Positions 16,633-23,927 of a stretch of 64,000 nt of DNA are shown in pieces (position 1 is the first letter of the stretch; each line of letters starts with the position of its first letter). Source of the stretch: Candidatus Saccharimonadota bacterium. Lineage in GTDB: Bacteria > Patescibacteriota > Saccharimonadia > Saccharimonadales > Saccharimonadaceae. The DNA lies in assembly GCA_017430725.1 (NCBI GenBank), contig JAFRMK010000009.1:1-64000 (forward strand). Direction: 5' to 3'. Both the position numbers and the translations under genes were made by a program. The notes beneath the pieces are model-generated. The model worked only from the letters and a program-made list of their open reading frames with translations, was not told the DNA's origin and did not search any database.

Positions 16633-17544
16633 TTAGTTAAAGTTGTTTTCGACCAGGATACTGGGACCCATGGTGGTCGAAATATAGACGCTCTTGACAT
16701 ACTGCCCCTTAATTGAGGCGGGTTTTTGTGCCTTCAAGCTGTCCGTAAATGCTTGGATATTCTCCATCAGCTTGTCGGCGCCGAAGCTCAACTTGCCAAG
16801 ACCAACATGCACGATGGCTTGCTTGTCGACACGATACTCAATCTTGCCAGCCTTGGCTTCCTTCACCGCCTTTTCAATATCGGTCGTAACCGTACCGGCC
16901 TTCGGATTTGGCATCAAGCCTTTCGGCCCCAACAAACGAGCATACTTACCAAGTTTCGGCATGTATTGCGGCATACTAATCAAAACATCGAAATCGAGCT
17001 GTTCCTTGTCGAGTTTAGCCAAGAATTCTTCATCCTCGGCGATGTCGGCACCAGCCGCCTTCGCGAGCTTGCAGGCATCAAGTGGCGCAAAGACCGCCAC
17101 GCGCACATTTTTACCGGTTCCGGCCGGCAAAGTCACGGTCGCGCGAATGTTTTGGTCCGCCTGGCGCGGGTCCACGCCCAAACGAAAATGCATTTCCAGC
17201 GTAGCGTCAAACTTTACCGGACTCGTTTCAATTGCCAATTTCACAGCATCCTCAAGGCTGTAGGCTTTATTCTTTTCAACCTTCTCAGAGACCTTGCGGT
17301 AACCCTTGCTGCGTCGCTCTAAACGACTGCGCGTCACGGGTTTTGGACCAACTTTCTTCTCGCCTTCTTGGGCGGCGCTGGCCTTACGCTCCTGACGCTC
17401 GGCTTCGGCCTTCACCTCCTCAACGTGCTTCTTTGAGCGTTTCCCGGCTTTCGCAAAGTTTTCTTGCTCAGCGACCGTTGCTTCCTCGGTCACGGCCACG
17501 TCCTCGGTCTTGATATCTTCTTTGGCGCTTTTATCTTCTGCCAT
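16633..17544 (-). CDS. rplA: 50S ribosomal protein L1 with charged N-terminal extension
   Basis: A 303-residue protein; the L1 core (about 225 residues) begins near residue 75 ('RSKGYRKVSEKVEKNKAYSLEDAV') and holds the RNA-binding signature 'MPKLGKYARLLGPKGLMPNPKAGTV'. The first 70 or so residues are Glu/Lys/Ala-rich and not part of canonical L1. L1 forms the mobile stalk near the E site and in many bacteria represses its own operon through the rplK leader. It follows rplK by 54 nt. Confidence 0.95.
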   Translation of the reverse strand: MAEDKSAKEDIKTEDVAVTEEATVAEQENFAKAGKRSKKHVEEVKAEAERQERKASAAQEGEKKVGPKPVTRSRLERRSKGYRKVSEKVEKNKAYSLEDAVKLAIETSPVKFDATLEMHFRLGVDPRQADQNIRATVTLPAGTGKNVRVAVFAPLDACKLAKAAGADIAEDEEFLAKLDKEQLDFDVLISMPQYMPKLGKYARLLGPKGLMPNPKAGTVTTDIEKAVKEAKAGKIEYRVDKQAIVHVGLGKLSFGADKLMENIQAFTDSLKAQKPASIKGQYVKSVYISTTMGPSILVENNFN

Positions 17545-17598
17545 ATTATTTCCTTTCGCGGTTCAAACGAGCTAGGCTCTCCCGACATTTACAATTTA

Positions 17599-18021
17599 TT
17601 ATTCTGTAACTTCAACGCCCATTGAACGCGCCGTACCAGCAATAATCTTGCAAGCGCCTTCAATGTCAATCGCGTTCAGTTGTTCACGCTTCACTTCGGC
17701 AATTTCACGAATTTGCTCCATGCTGATTTTGCCGACTTTCTCTGTATTTGGACGACCGCTACCTTTATCGAGTTTGATTTTTTCACGAATCAAATCATCG
17801 ACCGGTCGACCAAGACAGACCCAGTCAAAACTGCGATCTTCATAAACCTTGATGTGCACAATCACATCTTTTCCTTGGTATTCCTTCGTCTGTTCATTAA
17901 ACGGATTAATGAAATCCATCATGTTCAAGCCCCACTGACCAAGCGTGCTACCAACTGGCGGTCCAGCCGTTGCGCGGCCACCGGGAATCCGCAATTTCAG
18001 ATTTCCAATGCATTTTGCCAT
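17599..18021 (-). CDS. rplK: 50S ribosomal protein L11
   Basis: A 140-residue L11. The start at 18021 (MAKCIGNLKLRIPGG) is chosen over an upstream ATG because AGAGG lies 7-8 nt before it. The N-terminal domain motif normally PPVGPALGQ reads PPVGSTLGQ, and the rRNA-binding C-terminal domain ends 'GTARSMGVEV'. L11 binds the GTPase-associated centre of 23S rRNA. Changes near the conserved Pro-rich loop lie where EF-G and thiostrepton act, which may matter given the odd EF-G in this window. Confidence 0.94.
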   Translation of the reverse strand: MAKCIGNLKLRIPGGRATAGPPVGSTLGQWGLNMMDFINPFNEQTKEYQGKDVIVHIKVYEDRSFDWVCLGRPVDDLIREKIKLDKGSGRPNTEKVGKISMEQIREIAEVKREQLNAIDIEGACKIIAGTARSMGVEVTE

Positions 18022-18092
18022 TATTTTTCCTCTTTCCGGCCGCCGAAGCATGCGACCAAGTTTACGTTTCAAAAACGTGCGTAACGAACGCT

Positions 18093-18121
18093 ATTATAAC
18101 AGATAAAATCTAAAAAGTAAA
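18093..18121 (-). promoter_or_regulatory. Promoter of rplK-rplA
   Basis: On the minus strand TTTACT (18121-18116), 17-nt spacer, TATAAT (18098-18093). The roughly 65-nt leader that follows contains an ACGTTT/AAACGT hairpin and may carry the L1 autoregulatory site; that is inference. Confidence 0.75.
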
Positions 18122-18123
18122 AC

Positions 18124-18675
18124 CTAATCGTTGATTTTCTTGACCTGCAGAGCATCCAGCTCAACTGCCGTCTCACGACCGAACATCGAAATCATCACTT
18201 TCAGCTTGCCCTTGCCGCTATCAATCTCGGAAATTGTACCCTCAAAACCCTTGAACGGGCCATCGGTCACTGCGACGACCTCATTAACTTCATAACTGAC
18301 AGTGTACTTCGGGTCTTCGACGCCCATCCGCTTCTTAATCTTCTCGATTTCGCTCTTGCTGACTGGCGTTGGCTGCGTACCGGTTCCCACGAAACCCGTT
18401 ACGCCGGGCGTGTTACGAATGATATACCATGTCTCATCCGACAAACGCATTTCGACCAAGACATAGCCTTGCAGAATCTTATTATCGGCAATGCGACGTT
18501 TACCATTCTTAATCTCAATCTGTTTCTCCTTCGGCACCAAGACGTCGAAAATCTTGTTGGCAAAATCTACGGTCTTCAGACGCTGCTGGATAGAGTCTGC
18601 TACCTTATCCTCATAGCCAGAATAAGTTGAAATCGCATACCAGGCGCGCGAATCATCATAACGGTTTACCGCCAT
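18124..18675 (-). CDS. nusG: Transcription termination/antitermination factor NusG
   Basis: A 183-residue protein with the NGN domain ('AWYAISTYSGYEDKVADSIQQR', 'GYVLVEMRLSDETWYIIRNTPGVTGFVG') and a C-terminal KOW domain ('VVAVTDGPFKGFEGTISEI'). It binds RNA polymerase and couples transcription to translation. The ATG shares a base with the secE stop (TAATG). Length is normal. Confidence 0.96.
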   Translation of the reverse strand: MAVNRYDDSRAWYAISTYSGYEDKVADSIQQRLKTVDFANKIFDVLVPKEKQIEIKNGKRRIADNKILQGYVLVEMRLSDETWYIIRNTPGVTGFVGTGTQPTPVSKSEIEKIKKRMGVEDPKYTVSYEVNEVVAVTDGPFKGFEGTISEIDSGKGKLKVMISMFGRETAVELDALQVKKIND

Positions 18676-19205
18676 TACATGTTTCCTCCGATTAGTTTAT
18701 TAAATATCAGCTTCAAAACGGCATCGAGCACGGTCAAGAGCAGGGCAACCAACAAAATGTAGACAATTACCGCAAAAGTCAGCTTCCAGGTCTGCTTGCG
18801 ATTGGGCCACCGCACCTGCCGAATCTCTCGAAAAGCCCCCCGGAAATAGCCAGGATGCTCGTCGCGATACTCTTTTTTCAGCTCCTTAAGTGCCTGTTTC
18901 GCCTTGCGAGTCTCCGCCTTCTTTTCGGCCTTATCCTTAATCTTTTTGGCCTTTCTCAGCTCCGCTTTCGCTGCGTCTCTTTTAGCGAGATAGGCGTCTT
19001 TGATGGCACGTTTTTCGGCGCGGTCTTTTTCGCGCATTGCTAAATCGCGCTCGGCTTCTCGTTCGAGACGACTCTTTGCGACGCGTTTGTTCGTGCTGTT
19101 TTTTGCACTGACACTGACTTTTCGCACCGGCTCAGACGTAGACTTCGCTTTTGGCGTTTTTTTCTTGCCATCATCCTGAGCTTTAATTCTTGTGACTTTT
19201 GCCAT
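18675..19205 (-). CDS. secE: Preprotein translocase subunit SecE with long basic extension
   Basis: A 176-residue protein. Only the last 60 or so residues are SecE: the amphipathic 'GAFREIRQVRWPNRKQTWKLTF' motif and a single membrane segment ('VIVYILLVALLLTVLDAVL'). The first 110 residues are Lys/Arg/Ala/Glu-rich and predicted helical, much longer than in most single-span SecE proteins. It partners SecY (49090) and is cotranscribed with nusG, as in most bacteria. Confidence 0.9.
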   Translation of the reverse strand: MAKVTRIKAQDDGKKKTPKAKSTSEPVRKVSVSAKNSTNKRVAKSRLEREAERDLAMREKDRAEKRAIKDAYLAKRDAAKAELRKAKKIKDKAEKKAETRKAKQALKELKKEYRDEHPGYFRGAFREIRQVRWPNRKQTWKLTFAVIVYILLVALLLTVLDAVLKLIFNKLIGGNM

Positions 19206-19218
19206 TGTTTGCTCCCAT

Positions 19219-19239
19219 TAAAAAATAGTCCAACGGACT
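19219..19239 (-). terminator. Intrinsic terminator or attenuator before secE
   Basis: On the minus strand AGTCC, loop GTT, GGACT, then a run of T. It lies between the phosphorylase stop (19260) and the secE start. A TTGACA just before it overlaps a competing CTCTTG/CAAGAG hairpin, so terminator and secE promoter seem to overlap. Confidence 0.5.
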
Positions 19240-19259
19240 CTTGTCAAGAGTATAACAAG

Positions 19260-21014
19260 TTAGAACAAGAAATTCAAGTAGTCACGCATCATCCGGGTCC
19301 CCGACACGACATCTAGATAGGCCAACAACTCGCGATGAATCCAATACTCCAAATCAAAATCATTCCGCCAAGCTCGGCCGGCCACTTCCATTTGTTCATA
19401 CAGCTGCTTCGCCTCAGCCGACTCGCTCTTGCCGTCAATCGAGAGATAGGAGTCCGCCGGGCAGTCCGCCACACCGCCATCGTGCGTTGAAATCAATAGG
19501 CCAAGGTTTGCGATATCCTTCATCCAGCTTGTGCCACAGGCCTCAAGACCGACAATCGGCGTGTTTATGGAGGCATTGGCACCAAGCGACAACGCCCAGC
19601 CTAGTTCCTCGTCGTAGTCCGGCAAATAATGCACTCGCTCGCGCAACACCGCATTCTCGTCAATCAGCTTCAAAAGCCCCATCAACTTCTCAAACATCAC
19701 GGCATCGCCCATGTGGACCCGACCCGCCAGAATATAATGCGCATCTTGCTCACGCAGGATTCTCGCCAGACGCTCCGGCTCAGTGAAGGGCAGCCAAGGA
19801 CGCTTATAGTCCACGAAACGACGTTTGAAGTCGAATAGCATCGCATCCTCGGGGATTTGGATTGAATTACCATACTGGTCGGTGCGTCCTTGCAAAACTT
19901 CATTGAGTTTGGCGCGACCAATTCTCTTCAAGTGTCGGATATCGTTCGCAGAAATCTTGTTCACTTTTTCTTCAAATTGCCGCGTACTTGGCAGGTCAAA
20001 CTTGTCAAGAATCTCATGTTGATGATAATAATCCATAATCTCCGGCAAAACCCACGTGCGCAGATGGATACCGTTCGTAACGGCTTTAAACTTGACCTTA
20101 TTGCCGTTAATATCATGGTAGTTCGCAACGCGCGCATGTAGCTTCGAAACACCAGAGCGCAACTCGGCAATCTCTACCGTCGGCGTCGACAGCCGAATCA
20201 TTCCGTTGGTAAACTTATCCGACAACCAACGCCGCACCGCTACGGACTTGATATTCGGAAAAACATATCTTTCAAACTGACCATAGTTGAAGGTCGCCTC
20301 AGCCGCCTGGACTAAGGTGTGGTTCGTATACAGCGTGTGTTTACGGGTATAGACCACAGCTTCATAAAAATCCATACCGGAACTGACTAGCTCATCCAAC
20401 CGCGCCACCGCGGCAAAAAATGTCGCCACTTCGTTCAGCTGGATGATGCCTGGACGACAACCAACCAATTTAAGCGCCTTATAGCCACCAAAGCCAAGCG
20501 AAACCTCTTGGTAAAGACGGTGATCCGAACCGGATTCGCCGGCATAAAGTTCGCCAAAATTCGGCTCCGTAATGCATAAAAAACGCGTACTTCCCAGGCG
20601 TTTTTCGACAACGTCAAGTGCGACAGCGCCAGTCGAAGTTTGGATATTAATCGTGTCGACAAAATTAAAACCAAAGTCTTCGTAGCTTTTTTCGGTATGA
20701 AAATCTATTTGCTTGAGATTCTCCATCTTCTGGTGCGACTCCCAGGGATAAAAAGGCGTCACTAGCACAAAGGGCACTTGCAGTTGTTCGGCCACCCGGC
20801 GCATATCGGCGGCTAGCACGCCTAAACCGCCGCCGCCACGAATCCCGTTCGATTTATCATAAGTCTCTATCGTCCAATAGCAATATGGCCGCTCTGGCGC
20901 CAGTTTATGCGTCAGTTTTTCGCGACGAATCGCCTGATAAAACTCCTCGACGTCTTCGACGCTCTCCAAGGGGTGGTATACTCTGGCGCTACTGTCATTT
21001 GTTTCGTTTTGCAT
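19260..21014 (-). CDS. Alpha-glucan (glycogen) phosphorylase, short form
   Basis: A 584-residue protein of the GT35 short-form phosphorylases. Clear motifs are 'HLNEV'-like 'IQLNEVATFFAAVARL', 'YTNHTLVQAAE', 'VTNGIHLRTWV', 'FDFKRRFVDYKRPWLPF', and the PLP-site region 'NTPIVGLEACGTSWMKDIANLG' with the PLP-binding Lys. It releases glucose-1-phosphate from alpha-1,4-glucans. The N-terminus includes a 'GGGLGVLAADMRRVAEQL' segment typical of this branch. With the GH13 enzyme at 33807 it could form a glucan-use route. A TAAAAT-type -10 lies about 8 nt before the ATG. Confidence 0.85.
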   Translation of the reverse strand: MQNETNDSSARVYHPLESVEDVEEFYQAIRREKLTHKLAPERPYCYWTIETYDKSNGIRGGGGLGVLAADMRRVAEQLQVPFVLVTPFYPWESHQKMENLKQIDFHTEKSYEDFGFNFVDTINIQTSTGAVALDVVEKRLGSTRFLCITEPNFGELYAGESGSDHRLYQEVSLGFGGYKALKLVGCRPGIIQLNEVATFFAAVARLDELVSSGMDFYEAVVYTRKHTLYTNHTLVQAAEATFNYGQFERYVFPNIKSVAVRRWLSDKFTNGMIRLSTPTVEIAELRSGVSKLHARVANYHDINGNKVKFKAVTNGIHLRTWVLPEIMDYYHQHEILDKFDLPSTRQFEEKVNKISANDIRHLKRIGRAKLNEVLQGRTDQYGNSIQIPEDAMLFDFKRRFVDYKRPWLPFTEPERLARILREQDAHYILAGRVHMGDAVMFEKLMGLLKLIDENAVLRERVHYLPDYDEELGWALSLGANASINTPIVGLEACGTSWMKDIANLGLLISTHDGGVADCPADSYLSIDGKSESAEAKQLYEQMEVAGRAWRNDFDLEYWIHRELLAYLDVVSGTRMMRDYLNFLF

Positions 21015-21096
21015 TCCTATTTATTTTATCATAAGCATTATCGCAAGACCAATTTTTGCCATTTTTTGCAAAATATACTAGAATATATCCAGCCGT

Positions 21097-21171
21097 TGGG
21101 GATTCGCCAAGTGGTAAGGCAGTGGGTTCTGGTCCCACCATTCGGGGGTTCGAATCCCTCATCCCCAGCCA
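21097..21171 (+). tRNA. tRNA-Gln (anticodon CTG)
   Basis: The full cloverleaf can be drawn: acceptor TGGGGAT/ATCCCCA, D-arm GCCA...GGC, anticodon stem GTGGG/CCCAC with loop TTCTGGT (anticodon CTG, reading CAG), T-arm GGGGG-TTCGAAT-CCCTC, discriminator G and an encoded CCA (21169-21171). A start with T1-A72 is typical of bacterial tRNA-Gln. A terminator lies at 21267-21289. The last 13 bases overlap the opposite-strand end of an integrase remnant. Confidence 0.95.
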
Positions 21172-21422
21172 TTTTTTGTTTTTGAGTCCAAAAGGTTCCG
21201 AGCGAAAGGTCCTGACCCCTGTAATATCAGTCCGCTAGGTCCTAAAGTTCGGTTCGAGCACGTGACGAGACCAATGAGGTCTCTTTTTTCGGCCGTTGTG
21301 GCGACGTCGAATAATTTATCGGCATATTTAAAGACTTTTAAGATGTAGCCAGCGTTCGTATAGAAGTTGTCGTCGGCACGATCTAGCGCGGCTTCTTGCG
21401 CCTGGATCTCAGTAATAGTTAT
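21159..21422 (-). pseudogene. C-terminal remnant of a large serine recombinase
   Basis: No start codon, but the minus strand encodes about 87 residues ending in a TGA within the tRNA-Gln gene. The stretch 'EIQAQEAALDRADDNFYTN', then 'ILKVFKYADKLFDVATTAEKRDLIGLV' and 'CSNRTL' is the typical C-terminal coiled region of large serine integrases (E-K-R-D/E-L-L pattern). Upstream the frame becomes non-homologous and meets a TAG near 21446, so the catalytic and DNA-binding parts are lost. It marks a former mobile-element insertion next to the tRNA and helps define the island to its right. Confidence 0.65.
21267..21289 (+). terminator. Intrinsic terminator after tRNA-Gln
   Basis: GAGACC (21267-21272), loop AATGA, GGTCTC (21278-21283), then six T. 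It lies within the antisense integrase remnant. Confidence 0.7.
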
Positions 21423-21452
21423 TATAGCTATGCTATTTTTACTGCTTTTCTA

Positions 21453-21481
21453 TTGACATTTCATGTCACTTGTGCTATAAT
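21453..21481 (+). promoter_or_regulatory. Perfect consensus sigma-70 promoter
   Basis: TTGACA (21453-21458), exactly 17 nt, TATAAT (21476-21481). It drives the PgeF-like gene after a structured leader of about 150 nt. Confidence 0.85.
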
Positions 21482-21524
21482 ATAAGACAATTCGTAGGAA
21501 TGGTTCTTTAATATGGTTATTGCG

Positions 21525-21600
21525 CTGCCGCAGATAGGCAGACGCCTGATTTCTCGGGCTTCTACCTATCTGTGGCAGTTATTGTTTCTCCGCAGATAGG
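21525..21600 (+). promoter_or_regulatory. Leader with mutually exclusive hairpins
   Basis: CTGCCGCAGATAGG (21525-21538) pairs with CCTATCTGTGGCAG (21565-21578) over 14 positions with one G-T pair. A second copy, CCGCAGATAGG (21590-21600), can pair with the same central arm over 11 positions. Only one helix can form at a time, as in attenuators and riboswitches. Neither is followed by a T-tract; the ribosome binding site lies about 30 nt further on. No known riboswitch class recognised. Confidence 0.5.
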
Positions 21601-21641
21601 TTCGCATAAAACGTTTTGAAAAAATCTGAGGAGGAATATGC

Positions 21642-22718
21642 TTGAACAGGCCAAATATTCGAAGTGGCTGGCTAGAACTTAATCGCTCTTTTGGCGCATT
21701 TAAGTTTAGCAGCGTCCCACCTTTGTGGAGGTCCAGAGCCAACAAGAACTATGTCCGCACTCTCGTGTCAGAAACGCAAGTTTCGTGCGCATTTATGCCT
21801 TTGAGTGAGGGGCGGTTTTACCAAGACGACGACACGCGTTATATAGCTGCCGATGTAAGGTTTAACCTCTACAAACAAAGCTACGCGAACGCCGAGTCTG
21901 ACACGGTAAATACTTTGATGCTGCTTCACGCCACAGTGGAGCAACCGGATCTCTCTTACTCGACACGGTTAATCTACACGACTAATCAGGTGACCCTGGT
22001 GGACGAGGAGGGGATTCGATTAGTAAATCCAGTGTCGGGCAACGACGATGGCTTTATCGCATCGAAAGATTATCGGTTATTTAACGAGCCGATGCAGCTG
22101 CGCGCTGATGCCATGATTACCAACACTCCTGGCGTAAGCTTGATTGCCTACGCGGCGGATTGCGCCCTGGCGAGGATTGAGGACAAGAGAACCGGCGCAG
22201 TAGGGGTATTCCATGCCGCCTACAAAAACGCCACTGGACTCTCCGAAAACTGCACGGGCGGCAAATCTATTATTGCGACTACTATTGAGCAGATGGATAA
22301 ACAGTTCGGCTCCATGCCGGAAGATTTGACGGTAACACTGTTTCCGGCAATCAGCAGCCGCACGCTTACTCTGGGTGGCACCGGCAAGATTTGGCTGGAG
22401 CAGCTGTGCGAGCAGGGTTTCTCTGACTGTATCAACGGCGAGCATCTCAGCTTGACGAAAGTAGTCGTTAAAGAACTGATTCGTCATGGCGTCAAAAAGC
22501 ATAATATCGCCCTGACGCCATTGACGACGGATTCTCCGTTGCTGCAAAACTATCGGCTGGCACGCCCCGCTGAATGCGAGAATCCGTATTTTGCCGCCGA
22601 CAGAGAAGTGCGAGGTTGCACAATTAGCCCCGATGACTTCGTTGAACTGGACGCATATGCCGCGCCGCAGATGACGCGGTCAAACGCTGCTAATTTGTTG
22701 GTCGTGACGAAGAAGTAG
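21642..22718 (+). CDS. PgeF/YfiH-like (polyphenol oxidase/peptidoglycan editing factor) family protein
   Basis: A 358-residue protein whose middle matches the YfiH/PgeF family: 'ADAMITNTPGVSLIAYAADCALARI', 'GAVGVFHAAYKNATG' (the AHAGWRG position) and a matching C-terminal layout. Family members bind zinc by His-Cys-His; here the Cys and second His are present, but the first His site ('NQVT' in place of QVHG) looks lost. It is longer than typical members by about 100 N-terminal residues. The start is TTG 21642, 7 nt after GGAGG; an ATG at 21638 in another frame gives only 14 codons. Codon use is less C-biased than core genes. Confidence 0.6.
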   Translation: MNRPNIRSGWLELNRSFGAFKFSSVPPLWRSRANKNYVRTLVSETQVSCAFMPLSEGRFYQDDDTRYIAADVRFNLYKQSYANAESDTVNTLMLLHATVEQPDLSYSTRLIYTTNQVTLVDEEGIRLVNPVSGNDDGFIASKDYRLFNEPMQLRADAMITNTPGVSLIAYAADCALARIEDKRTGAVGVFHAAYKNATGLSENCTGGKSIIATTIEQMDKQFGSMPEDLTVTLFPAISSRTLTLGGTGKIWLEQLCEQGFSDCINGEHLSLTKVVVKELIRHGVKKHNIALTPLTTDSPLLQNYRLARPAECENPYFAADREVRGCTISPDDFVELDAYAAPQMTRSNAANLLVVTKK

Positions 22719-22730
22719 CAGAAAGGTGGA

Positions 22731-23189
22731 ATGGTTATGTTTTTCTGGACAATCGTTCTAAAGATCGTAATAGGAGCGACATACATTGTATTATTGACGA
22801 TAACGTTTTTCTATGCCTTTGTCGTCGCTTTCGATGCCGCCGGAATCATCGCCAATAGGCTGGCAAGAGTCTTAGCTCGAATCGCGATTGTCGTTGTAGA
22901 TATTTTAGCTATTAGCGGTATTACCTGGGGCCTCTTAGCGACCTGTACTGCACTTGAAAACTGGGCTCAAGAGCGAGGTTTTAGCCTGTTTAGCTGCGTA
23001 GAAGAATCAGAGCTGATTTCAGACGCACGAGAGAAAGGCTCTAAGATTGTCGTCGTGGACGAGGATGGCGAAATGCATGAATACTATGTTCTGGCCGAAA
23101 ATGACAAATCTTCTGACTCTCAAAAGGATAGCGACGATACTGAAGTTCGGTATTTCCCCGACGGTGTTACGATTACAAAAGGACTCTAA
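22731..23189 (+). CDS. Membrane protein of unknown function
   Basis: A 152-residue protein with two hydrophobic segments (about 4-30 and 46-72) followed by an acidic, hydrophilic C-terminal half. The family is not recognised. It starts at ATG 22731 after AAAGGTGG, 12 nt downstream of the PgeF-like gene, and ends before a terminator at 23216, so the two form one operon. Confidence 0.55.
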   Translation: MVMFFWTIVLKIVIGATYIVLLTITFFYAFVVAFDAAGIIANRLARVLARIAIVVVDILAISGITWGLLATCTALENWAQERGFSLFSCVEESELISDAREKGSKIVVVDEDGEMHEYYVLAENDKSSDSQKDSDDTEVRYFPDGVTITKGL

Positions 23190-23215
23190 CAAGCACCAAG
23201 CAATAACCATTACGA

Positions 23216-23242
23216 AAGCCCCGGCATTAGTCGGGGCTTTTT
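23216..23242 (+). terminator. Intrinsic terminator
   Basis: AAGCCCCG, short loop, CGGGGCTT, T-tract (stem 23216-23239). It ends the operon begun at 21453. Confidence 0.85.
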
Positions 23243-23255
23243 CCTGCTGACATTC

Positions 23256-23305
23256 CCACCCCTGGCAAGCATAATAAAGATAAAGCCTACACTTGTCGGG
23301 GGTGG
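23256..23305. repeat. Orphan 14-bp stem-loop
   Basis: CCACCCCTGGCAAG (23256-23269) and CTTGTCGGGGGTGG (23292-23305) pair fully if G-T pairs are allowed, around a 22-nt loop. It lies between two convergent terminators, outside any gene, so it is not explained by the annotated transcripts. Confidence 0.45.
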
Positions 23306-23500
23306 AGGAGAACAGAGCTTTAAGAAACCGGTTGGTTTTCTGCTGACTTAGCATGCTTTATTCGTCAAAAAACGAAGCGGTTTACGCGCTTGGGCCAAGC
23401 GATGGCATCACCAGTTTGGGTTTCCCGTTTCAACTGATTTGTTGACAGTTTCGTCATGGCATGGCCTGAAAAAAATGCACCAAAATATTCGAAAAAATAT
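23306..23500. other. Intergenic stretch with an inverted repeat
   Basis: No gene is visible between the stem-loop and the minus-strand terminator. A near-perfect palindrome CGCTTGG-G-CCAAGCG occupies 23387-23401, and TTCGT...ACGAA lies just before it (23361-23376). Either could be a protein-binding site; no evidence beyond symmetry. Confidence 0.35.
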
Positions 23501-23524
23501 GAGAAAAAGGGCGCCGGAGCGCCC
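23501..23524 (-). terminator. Intrinsic terminator, minus strand
   Basis: On the minus strand GGGCGC, loop TCCG, GCGCCC, then five T. It terminates the small gene at 23568-23798. Confidence 0.8.
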
Positions 23525-23567
23525 TTCATTGTTGATGCATGTGTGTTTGAAAACTTACAACAGACTA

Positions 23568-23798
23568 TTACTTACCGTAGTCCGTATATTTGTTGCCGTT
23601 TCTGTCCGTGTGGACATTCTTGATGCTTCCGTCAGGATATTCATCCCACGAAAGGTGCCGGTTTTCTTTCTTAGAATAAGCCGTATTGTGAATGTGGTCG
23701 CCCTCCCTTTTGGAAGACACACCTCCACCACTGTCCAGAATGGACTCCGCCGCTCTTTCGACGTCGACTTTTCCAGGATTACTGTATGAACGTGCCAT
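23568..23798 (-). CDS. Small hydrophilic protein of unknown function
   Basis: A 76-residue, highly polar protein rich in Ser, Asp, Lys and Asn, with no hydrophobic core evident. The ATG at 23798 has a strong AAGGGGGG ribosome binding site, and a terminator follows, so expression is likely. The repeated 'DGSIKNVHTDRNGNKYTD' pattern is reminiscent of short beta-hairpin repeats. Function unknown. Confidence 0.55.
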   Translation of the reverse strand: MARSYSNPGKVDVERAAESILDSGGGVSSKREGDHIHNTAYSKKENRHLSWDEYPDGSIKNVHTDRNGNKYTDYGK

Positions 23799-23895
23799 CG
23801 AAATACCCCCCTTCTCAATGAACGAACCAGTGCACCAACATCATTATAATGACATAATACAAGAAATTCGTCAATAGCTATTTTACGAATCCAAG

Positions 23896-23922
23896 AAAAA
23901 ACCACCCATTTGGGTGGTTTTT
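23896..23922. terminator. Bidirectional intrinsic terminator
   Basis: ACCACCC, loop ATTT, GGGTGGT with A- and T-tracts on both sides. It ends the HTH regulator gene on the minus strand. Confidence 0.85.
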
Positions 23923-23927
23923 GATGA

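Noticed and set aside
21240-21265. Second tRNA pseudogene after tRNA-Gln (GGTTCGAGC)
   Set aside because: Only a T-loop-like string is present; the same bases are explained by the antisense integrase remnant.
22077-22547. Long open frames antisense to real genes, here and across the ribosomal cluster
   Set aside because: They follow from the C-rich third-codon bias of the sense genes, and lack ribosome binding sites and recognisable domains.
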